9,926 nucleotides of DNA from an uncultured Actinomyces sp. (lineage in GTDB: Bacteria; Actinomycetota; Actinomycetes; Actinomycetales; Actinomycetaceae). A program made the position numbers and the translations under genes. The notes beneath the pieces were generated by a model that made no database searches, had not been told where the DNA came from, and was given only the letters and a program-made list of their open reading frames with translations. The stretch is from NCBI GenBank assembly GCA_916719935.1, contig CAKAPY010000035.1, positions 1 to 9,926 on the forward strand, given 5' to 3'. Positions 5,526 to 9,926 of the stretch are shown here, one piece after another. Each line of letters begins with the position of its first letter. Position 1 is the first letter of the stretch.

Positions 5526-6926
5526 ATGTCTGATCAGGAACACAAGGAAGACGTTGACAAGGTGACGGAAGAAACCGCTCATACCCCTACCGGTGAGGAA
5601 ACACCACTGACCGGTGAAGAAGTCACCCTTCCCGGTGAGGCATCTGCAACCGAGGACATCATCGGTGGCGCATCAGTTACCGAAACCAGTCAGGTTGAAC
5701 CCGTCCACATGGGTGTCACCCCGACATCCGTGGACGATGCTCTTGCGCAGCGTTCAACATCTGAGCATTCCGAGGCCGAGGCCGCACCCGAATCAGCCCA
5801 GGAACAGCAGGATGCGCAGCCCGAGGAATCCTCTTCAGACGAAGCTTCGAGCGAAGAAACCTCGCACGACGAAAGCCAGGACTCCGAGCACGCTGAGAAC
5901 ACCGTGACTGAGTCTGAGCACACCTCCCACGACGACGTCGATGCTGAGCCGGCCTCGGAAAAGACTGAGGAAACTACTGAGGACAACGCAGAGTCCAAGG
6001 ATGCATCCCCCGAAGAATCTGAGCCCGAAGAATCTGAGGAAGCTCCCGACTCCGCACACACCACAACGATCCCGGCTGCTTCCGAAGCGGCGGAAGAAGA
6101 GCCTGAGGACTCTCCTTCGGTGACCGAGGTTCCCGACGCCCTCTCGCGCCGCACACCTGCTCAGCCTGAAACCGCCGAGGAACCCGAGGACGAGGTTGAA
6201 AGCACCCAGGTTCGTAGGCGTGCTTTCATTGCTCCGGCAGCGGAAAGCGCAACGACCGAAGCCTCGTGGAAGCCTCGTGAAGACAGCGGCGAACGTACTG
6301 TTCCTCAAGAGACCCCCGAATGCCTTGACGATGCCCTTTTTGAGGGCGCAACCGTCGTGCCTGAAATGCCTTCTCGCGCGGCTGCTCACTGGAGCTCATT
6401 GGCTCTGGGAGTCTTTGCTCTGCCCATCACCTGGTACCTCATCGCCGATGCCGGCGCTCGCATGACACTTCCCGAGGGAAATCCCGCAGCAACTGGCGTG
6501 ATCAACTGGCTTGCTATCACCGAGGTCGCTATCGCATTCGTCGCAGTTATTGCACTATTTGAAGCATTCAAGCGTTCCTCGCTGGGCGCATGGATCGGCG
6601 GTCTCTGCTTCTTCGCAGCCGGCCTCCCCTGGGTTTTCGCCCCTGGATTCACCTCTGCGCACACGGTTTCCGTTCTGCACTTCCTGCAGAATTCCGGTGC
6701 CCTGGGTGCGAACCTCGCACACCACCTCCAAGCATCCGGATACTCCGGCCGCCTGCTCTTCCTTGGAATTGCACTGCTTGGTATCGCATCCCTTTCACAT
6801 TCGGTTCGCCGCCGCGGACGTAATGAAGAGGCCATGCGCGAGCAGGTCGAGCGCGTCAATCCCGCAGGTGCGCACTTCACCGCCCGTGAACGTCGTCGCG
6901 CCGAAAAGGCAGCTGGTCTGCGGTGA
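5526..6926 (+). CDS. acidic, disordered, repeat-bearing protein with four C-terminal membrane helices
   Basis: The family of this 466-residue protein is not recognised. Residues 1-285 are almost entirely Glu, Asp, Ser, Thr, Ala and Pro, hence highly acidic and predicted disordered. They include three degenerate seven-residue repeats (TGEETPL, TGEEVTL, PGEASAT; 22-42) and a perfect PEESE duplication (162-171). A short conserved-looking patch, QVRRRAFIAPA (228-238), interrupts the acidic stretch. Four hydrophobic helices follow at about 288-308, 325-346, 354-371 and 408-426, then a strongly basic cytoplasmic-looking tail (427-466). The Ser/Thr-rich acidic region could be a phosphorylation target for an actinobacterial Ser/Thr kinase, which is inference. 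The start has AGGAGG 4 bases upstream. The stop overlaps the GTG of the next gene, implying coupling to the hydrolase. Confidence 0.8.
   Translation: MSDQEHKEDVDKVTEETAHTPTGEETPLTGEEVTLPGEASATEDIIGGASVTETSQVEPVHMGVTPTSVDDALAQRSTSEHSEAEAAPESAQEQQDAQPEESSSDEASSEETSHDESQDSEHAENTVTESEHTSHDDVDAEPASEKTEETTEDNAESKDASPEESEPEESEEAPDSAHTTTIPAASEAAEEEPEDSPSVTEVPDALSRRTPAQPETAEEPEDEVESTQVRRRAFIAPAAESATTEASWKPREDSGERTVPQETPECLDDALFEGATVVPEMPSRAAAHWSSLALGVFALPITWYLIADAGARMTLPEGNPAATGVINWLAITEVAIAFVAVIALFEAFKRSSLGAWIGGLCFFAAGLPWVFAPGFTSAHTVSVLHFLQNSGALGANLAHHLQASGYSGRLLFLGIALLGIASLSHSVRRRGRNEEAMREQVERVNPAGAHFTARERRRAEKAAGLR
5589..5651 (+). repeat. three 21-bp periodic repeats (heptapeptide TGEExxL)
   Basis: CCGGTGARG recurs at 5590, 5611 and 5632, a strict 21-bp period. 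It encodes TGEETPL, TGEEVTL and PGEASAT. The third copy has drifted. The repeats lie near the N-terminus of the acidic membrane protein. Confidence 0.7.
6009..6038 (+). repeat. perfect 15-bp tandem duplication (PEESE twice)
   Basis: CCCGAAGAATCTGAG occurs at 6009-6023 and again without change at 6024-6038, encoding PEESE-PEESE. Identity at silent positions points to recent duplication, probably by slippage. Copy number would change protein length in frame. Confidence 0.8.
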
Positions 6927-7852
6927 AACCCGAGGTTTCTCGCGCGGTATTGGAGGCTCCCGGGCCCTGGGTTCACCGTAGGATCTCAGCCTCGGGAGCG
7001 TCCTTCCACGTCGCCGACGCGGGACCCGAGGATGCCTCTTTTGCCGTTATCCTCCTTCACTCATTCCCGATGACCTGGTGGACGTGGCGGGAGGTTATTC
7101 CCGCCTTCACACAGGCCGGTATCCGCACCATCGCAATGGATCTTCGAGGCTTTGGTACCTCCGATCTTGCTCCCGGAGAAGTTGAACTTACCCAGCTGGC
7201 GACGGACGTCGCTGGCGTGGCCTCGGCACTGGGAATTTCTTCCTACACGGTTGTCGGCAACGGCATGGGCGGCGTGGTCGCGTGGATGCTCGGTGCGCTT
7301 AAACCCGCGGGCTTGCAGGCGATTGTACCGGTGTGTGCCCCTCATCCGCTGGGCCTGCACTTCCTGCGTGGTCTTTCTTCCCGAGGCCGAGGCCGCTGGT
7401 TCCAGGCCCTGCTCTCGCGCCGTCCTCGCGTTACCTTCTTTACGTCGCGCTCAGCATGGATCGACCGTTCAATCTCTCAGTGGGCTGCGCCTTTCAACCG
7501 CGAGGAAATGCTAGAGAATGCGGAAGTCTACCGCGAGGCTCTTTCCCGTCACATCGCGGTTCGCTCCGCATGGGAGTCACTGCGGGCAACATTTAGGCCC
7601 TCATTTAGCTCAAAGAATGTTCTGACGCGGAGCGTGACGGTACCCGTGCTTTCGATTCAGGCTCGCGATGACGGTTTATGGTCGCACGTTGACTTTGCTG
7701 ATGACGTCCAGGCAACCAGCGGCGAATTCACCATGCGCGCAATCGGCGAATGCGGCCATTTCCCACAGGAAGAAAACCCTCAGGCTCTGATCCACGCGAT
7801 CCTTCCTTTCATTAAGGAAACCTCCCACTATGCAGCGGAGAGTCAACTCTAA
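6923..7852 (+). CDS. alpha/beta hydrolase-fold protein lacking the nucleophile
   Basis: This 309-residue protein has the alpha/beta hydrolase fold and resembles the epoxide hydrolase/haloalkane dehalogenase/esterase branch. Visible landmarks are the oxyanion-hole loop HSFP (46-49), the DLRGFGTSD turn (73-81), the nucleophile elbow (110-117), a cap region (about 140-230), an acid-loop Asp (249 or 250, in ARDDGLW) and the catalytic His279 in ECGHFPQEENP. The elbow reads VVGNGMGG where active relatives have G-x-[Ser/Asp]-x-G, so residue 114 is Gly and the nucleophile is missing. The codon is ggc; a single base change would give Ser (agc) or Asp (gac). It may be a non-catalytic pseudoenzyme, or the change may be recent. 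The GTG start overlaps the previous stop (GTGA) with only a weak AAGG far upstream, suggesting reliance on coupling. An epoxide-hydrolase-like gene also lies in this neighbourhood upstream of crp in mycobacteria. Confidence 0.87.
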   Translation: MKPEVSRAVLEAPGPWVHRRISASGASFHVADAGPEDASFAVILLHSFPMTWWTWREVIPAFTQAGIRTIAMDLRGFGTSDLAPGEVELTQLATDVAGVASALGISSYTVVGNGMGGVVAWMLGALKPAGLQAIVPVCAPHPLGLHFLRGLSSRGRGRWFQALLSRRPRVTFFTSRSAWIDRSISQWAAPFNREEMLENAEVYREALSRHIAVRSAWESLRATFRPSFSSKNVLTRSVTVPVLSIQARDDGLWSHVDFADDVQATSGEFTMRAIGECGHFPQEENPQALIHAILPFIKETSHYAAESQL

Positions 7853-7860
7853 AGAAACGA

Positions 7861-7883
7861 ATTTGCGCAAACTGTGCGCAAAT
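7861..7883. promoter_or_regulatory. 9-bp inverted repeat between the hydrolase and glxR
   Basis: ATTTGCGCA (7861-7869) and TGCGCAAAT (7875-7883) form a perfect 9-bp inverted repeat around a 5-base loop, starting 8 bases after the hydrolase stop. It could be a weak terminator for the upstream genes, but no clear T-tract follows. Alternatively it is an operator, since it lies about 25 bases upstream of the glxR -10 candidate. Confidence 0.5.
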
Positions 7884-7884
7884 A

Positions 7885-7929
7885 TGTGATTTAGACCGTT
7901 CACCGTGCATAATAGTTACGACTATCACA
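7885..7929 (+). promoter_or_regulatory. glxR promoter with possible Crp/GlxR half-sites
   Basis: CATAAT (7908-7913) matches the -10 consensus at five of six positions, placing a start near 7920 and leaving a leader of about 114 bases. Two partial matches to the GlxR/Crp consensus TGTGANNTANNTCACA flank it. At 7885-7900 there is a perfect left half and the central TA (TGTGATTTA) but a poor right half. At 7914-7929 there is a perfect right half (TCACA) with 3 of 5 matches on the left. Positions around -28 and +1 would suit autorepression. No convincing -35 is seen. Confidence 0.4.
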
Positions 7930-8033
7930 CGGTGGCTCTTTTGTGCTGGGCTGCCGTCTTACATGATTAGGACAGCTCAGTAGTCGGCGGCGCATGCTAG
8001 CGGCGCTCGCGAATAGAACGGAGTTCCGGCTTT

Positions 8034-8717
8034 ATGTATGGAGATGCAAACTTCATCAACCAAGTCCCGCTCTTCAGTGGACTCGATGAGGCGCAACAGG
8101 CATCGCTGCAGCAGAAGATGGGTCAGACAACACTGCGACGCGGCGAAACCCTCTTCGAAGAAGGCGATCTTGGTGACCGTCTGTACATCGTGACCGAAGG
8201 CAAAGTAAAGCTGGGCCACACCTCGAATGACGGCCGCGAGTCCCTGCTTGCAGTCCTTGGTCCCGGCGAAATCCTTGGTGAACTGACGCTCTTTGATCCG
8301 GGCCCGCGCTCGACCACCGCAACCGCTGTATCTCCCGCAACCCTGCTGCACTTGCTGCACAGCGACCTTATGGAGATCGTCGAAGCGAACCCGACTCTGG
8401 CCAAGCACATGCTCCGCGCACTGGCCCAGCGCCTGCGTCGTACGAACGAATCGCTTTCCGATCTGGTCTTCTCCGACGTCCCCGGTCGCGTTGCTAAAGC
8501 ACTGCTCGATCTTGCAGATCGTTTTGGTACGGCAACCGATAAGGGCATCCACGTTCCTCACGACCTCACTCAGGAAGAACTGGCTCAGCTGGTCGGCGCT
8601 TCGCGTGAAACTGTCAACAAGTCCTTGGCGGATTTCGTTTCGCGCGGTTGGATCCGTCTGGAAGGTCGTGCGGTTACGCTGCTTGACGTCGATCGTCTGG
8701 CACGCCGCGCACGCTAA
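8034..8717 (+). CDS. glxR: GlxR/Crp-family cAMP-responsive global regulator
   Basis: This 227-residue transcription factor is closely similar to corynebacterial GlxR and mycobacterial Crp. The N-terminal cyclic-nucleotide-binding beta-roll (about 14-120) has GDRLYIVTEGKVKLG (47-61) and the phosphate-binding cassette LGELTLFDPGPRSTTA (81-96). In that cassette Glu83, Arg92 and Ser93/Thr94 match cAMP-contacting positions of the family. The dimerisation helix is at about 120-148 (AQRLRRTNESLSDLVFSDVPG and flanks). The winged-helix domain carries a recognition helix-turn-helix at 178-201 (LTQEELAQLVGASRETVNKS). The C-terminus ARRAR matches GlxR/Crp. The length is normal. The ATG at 8034 has GGAG 10 bases upstream. 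It is monocistronic: its own promoter lies upstream and a strong terminator directly follows. GlxR controls many carbon-metabolism and respiration genes in corynebacteria; its regulon here is unknown. Confidence 0.95.
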   Translation: MYGDANFINQVPLFSGLDEAQQASLQQKMGQTTLRRGETLFEEGDLGDRLYIVTEGKVKLGHTSNDGRESLLAVLGPGEILGELTLFDPGPRSTTATAVSPATLLHLLHSDLMEIVEANPTLAKHMLRALAQRLRRTNESLSDLVFSDVPGRVAKALLDLADRFGTATDKGIHVPHDLTQEELAQLVGASRETVNKSLADFVSRGWIRLEGRAVTLLDVDRLARRAR

Positions 8718-8734
8718 TCTTTAGCTCAATGCAT

Positions 8735-8771
8735 TCGGGGCCGAGCAGGTGATAAACCTGCTCGGCCCCGA
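8735..8771. terminator. strong intrinsic terminator, probably bidirectional
   Basis: A perfect 16-bp GC-rich stem (8735-8750 pairing with 8756-8771) with a GATAA loop lies 17 bases after the glxR stop and is followed by TAGTTTATT. The whiB-DUF4177 genes converge on it from the other side, 29 bases away. A short A/T-rich flank on that side is weaker, so termination is best supported for glxR. Confidence 0.9.
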
Positions 8772-8800
8772 TAGTTTATTGCGAAGAATTATCCGCAGTA

Positions 8801-8962
8801 TCAGTCTTGCTTCGGACGCTTCAGATACGCGACCAAGCTATCCGAACCAGTAGGTCCTGGAACAACTTGGACGAGCTCCCAGCCATCGGCTCCCCACTGA
8901 TCGAGGATTGCCTTCGTTGCGTGGGTCAAAAGCGGAATTGTTGCATATTCCCATGTAGTCAT
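8801..8962 (-). CDS. DUF4177-like mini-protein
   Basis: This short gene encodes 53 residues beginning MTTWEYATIPLLTHATKAIL and continuing through DQWGADGWELVQVVPGP to LVAYLKRPKQD. The WEY start, the central DGWELV and the YLKRP end are the hallmark of DUF4177 proteins, which are widespread in actinobacteria and have no established function. The length is normal for the actinobacterial members. The ATG at 8962 has AGGA 7 bases upstream and lies 27 bases after the whiB stop, so the two genes are likely co-transcribed. The downstream terminator is shared with glxR. The protein is probably cytoplasmic; no membrane segment is seen. Confidence 0.87.
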   Translation of the reverse strand: MTTWEYATIPLLTHATKAILDQWGADGWELVQVVPGPTGSDSLVAYLKRPKQD

Positions 8963-8989
8963 AGCGCCATCCTACGACACTCGCGGCGA

Positions 8990-9370
8990 TTAGCCACGTG
9001 CAGCAACAGAAAGTGATGCCTCTCGTAGTGCCTTGGCATTTGTACGAAGATGTTTCATCGACAAGCTTTGGGGAACCCGCGGTTTGCGCAACTCTACTGC
9101 CAGAGGATCTCGAGAATGCATGAGCCACTCACTCCAGTCAGTCCTCTCTGGATAGACGCGCAAAATCACGCGGCGTTCACGTTCGGTAAGACCGCCCCAC
9201 ACGCCGTAGGACATCTGTGACTGCAAGGCATCTGCAAGGCACTCAAGGCGCACGGGGCATTCCATGCAGCGCATACGAACTTGACGCTGAGCTGCGCCCT
9301 GCACAAACAGGGAGTCGGGTTCATCTTCGGCACACAGGGCATACTCAACCCAACCGTGGTCATCAATCAT
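8990..9370 (-). CDS. WhiB-family iron-sulfur transcription factor
   Basis: This 126-residue Wbl protein holds a [4Fe-4S] cluster through four cysteines at 13, 35, 38 and 44 (C-x21-C-x2-C-x5-C), followed by the GVWGG turn (56-60) and ERERR (63-67). Such proteins sense oxygen or nitric oxide and act at promoters, often with the primary sigma factor. The C-terminal tail is long (about 60 residues after ERERR) and ends in a basic segment (KPRVP, KHLRTNAKALRE) suited to DNA contact. The ATG at 9370 was chosen because GGTGGAG ends 6 bases upstream; in-frame ATGs at 9391 and 9439 lack a well-placed ribosome site. The position next to a class A penicillin-binding gene parallels whiB4-ponA2 of mycobacteria, so a WhiB4-like role is plausible but unproven. 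A palindrome lies 23 bases upstream of the start. Confidence 0.92.
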   Translation of the reverse strand: MIDDHGWVEYALCAEDEPDSLFVQGAAQRQVRMRCMECPVRLECLADALQSQMSYGVWGGLTERERRVILRVYPERTDWSEWLMHSRDPLAVELRKPRVPQSLSMKHLRTNAKALREASLSVAARG

Positions 9371-9393
9371 GTGAAACTCCACCCTCTCCATGT

Positions 9394-9407
9394 GGTCAAC
9401 ATTGACC
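9394..9407. promoter_or_regulatory. TTGACC palindrome upstream of whiB
   Basis: GGTCAA-CA-TTGACC is a perfect inverted repeat with 6-bp arms and a 2-base spacer, 23 bases upstream of the chosen whiB start. A third TTGACC copy is at 9490-9495, on the penicillin-binding-protein side of the same divergent intergenic region. It may be an operator or a -35 element; no matching -10 was found at standard distance. Confidence 0.35.
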
Positions 9408-9535
9408 TCTTCCTCAGAGAATACACATGAAGTTTTCATAAGGGAAATTAGGACGACTTCGGTCCGTAATGTGGCAAAGACGCCAAACGTTGACCTAATT
9501 TACCTCTTCCTCTCTCTTTCCGAGGCCTCTACACG

Positions 9536-9541
9536 TATCCT
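9536..9541 (+). promoter_or_regulatory. candidate -10 element for a leaderless penicillin-binding-protein mRNA
   Basis: TATCCT ends exactly 6 bases before the A of the ATG at 9548, placing the transcription start at the start codon. The upstream stretch is pyrimidine-rich and has no Shine-Dalgarno. A clear -35 is lacking; TTGACC at 9490 is too far away. Confidence 0.4.
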
Positions 9542-9547
9542 GTACCT

Positions 9548-9926
9548 ATGGCTCAGTCGCATACACGCTTTGTTCGACCCGCACAGCTGGTGGCGCTCTT
9601 GCTGTCATTCTTGGCAGCATCAACACTTGTCGGTGTGGTCAGCGCTGGCGTCTTGGTGCCGGCCGTCGGAACCGGTGCAATCACGGCTAAAGCAGGGATG
9701 GAGATCTTCGACGAGATCCCCACTGACATCCAGGTTGTCACTCCCGCGACCGAGTCCACCATGCTCGATACGAACGGCCAAGTAATTGCCCGTTTCTACG
9801 ACAAGCAGCGCATTGTCATCCCCTCGGACAAAATCGCGCCCATCATGAAGAAAGCTATCGTCGCCATTGAAGACCGACGCTTCTTCGAACACCACGGTGT
9901 TGACCCCACGGGTATTGCCCGCGCAA
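9548..9926 (+). CDS. class A penicillin-binding protein (GT51 transglycosylase), 3' truncated by window
   Basis: These are the first 126 residues of a bifunctional peptidoglycan synthase, which would polymerise and crosslink the cell wall outside the membrane. A short cytoplasmic N-terminus (1-11) precedes a membrane anchor (about 12-40). A linker segment (60-100) contains STMLDTNGQVIARFYDKQR. The GT51 domain begins with KKAIVAIEDRRFFEHHGVDP (101-120), the family signature with catalytic Glu108. The transpeptidase domain would be beyond the window edge, so the class A call is by family habit. The divergent whiB neighbour parallels ponA2 in mycobacteria. The ATG at 9548 gives the right distance to the anchor, and its spacing from the -10-like hexamer suggests leaderless translation. 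Confidence 0.92.
   Translation, partial: MAQSHTRFVRPAQLVALLLSFLAASTLVGVVSAGVLVPAVGTGAITAKAGMEIFDEIPTDIQVVTPATESTMLDTNGQVIARFYDKQRIVIPSDKIAPIMKKAIVAIEDRRFFEHHGVDPTGIARA

Noticed and set aside
5690..6154. 154-residue Ser-rich reading frame on the minus strand
   Set aside because: It is the mirror of the acidic low-complexity coding region; GA-rich codons read backwards give long Ser-rich frames without stops.
7935..8033. Possible riboswitch or structured leader before glxR
   Set aside because: Only short imperfect stems such as GTCTTA...TTAGGAC were found, with no known aptamer core.
7977..8561. 194-residue minus-strand frame opposite glxR
   Set aside because: It is antisense to a clear GlxR gene and its sequence resembles nothing known; it is a codon-bias shadow.
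8789..8797. TTATCCGCA as another DnaA box
   Set aside because: It has one mismatch in the core CCACA and lies in a convergent region with no matching partner box.
9448..9470. Imperfect inverted repeat (TTAGGAC / GTCCGTAA) in the whiB-PBP region
   Set aside because: The stem is short and bulged; not distinguishable from chance without conservation.

Overview
The window is a moderately GC-rich chromosomal segment from an actinobacterium, most likely an Actinomycetaceae member (Actinomyces/Schaalia-like). The evidence is a GlxR/Crp regulator, a WhiB protein, a DUF4244 pilin next to an actinobacterial tad/ssd cluster, and a DUF4177 mini-protein. Gene order resembles a compressed form of the mycobacterial stretch that runs from the tad/ssd genes (around Rv3654c-Rv3660c) through a HAD phosphatase, an epoxide-hydrolase-like protein and crp to whiB4 and ponA2. 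I make that comparison from memory. There are no mobile elements, tRNAs, rRNAs or CRISPR arrays, and no gene-free stretch over about 300 bases.

Region 1 (1-3543, minus strand) is a tight-adherence (Tad/Flp) pilus assembly cluster. ssd (a CpaE/TadZ-like P-loop protein) overlaps tadA (the secretion ATPase) by 4 bases. tadA overlaps a single protein carrying two GspF-like domains, standing where TadB and TadC normally sit. After 130 bases comes a small DUF4244 Flp-type pilin, and then the edge of what may be a TadE-like gene.

Region 2 (3544-3665) is a divergent intergenic region with two DnaA-box-like 9-mers exactly 28 bp apart. A matching pair with the same 28-bp spacing and orientation lies upstream of the pilin gene.

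Region 3 (3666-7852, plus strand) holds a HAD-IB phosphatase with a C-terminal membrane anchor, an unrecognised eight-helix membrane protein, a long acidic disordered protein with four C-terminal membrane helices, and an alpha/beta hydrolase. The hydrolase overlaps its upstream neighbour (GTGA) and has glycine where the catalytic nucleophile should be.

Region 4 (7853-8771) is glxR, the cAMP-responsive global regulator. It has a palindrome and Crp-like half-sites upstream and a strong 16-bp-stem terminator downstream.

Region 5 (8801-9926) is a whiB-DUF4177 pair on the minus strand, divergent from a class A penicillin-binding protein that runs off the right end. The penicillin-binding protein and the membrane protein at 4536 both have a -10-like hexamer ending exactly 6 bases before the A of ATG and no Shine-Dalgarno, which suggests leaderless mRNAs.
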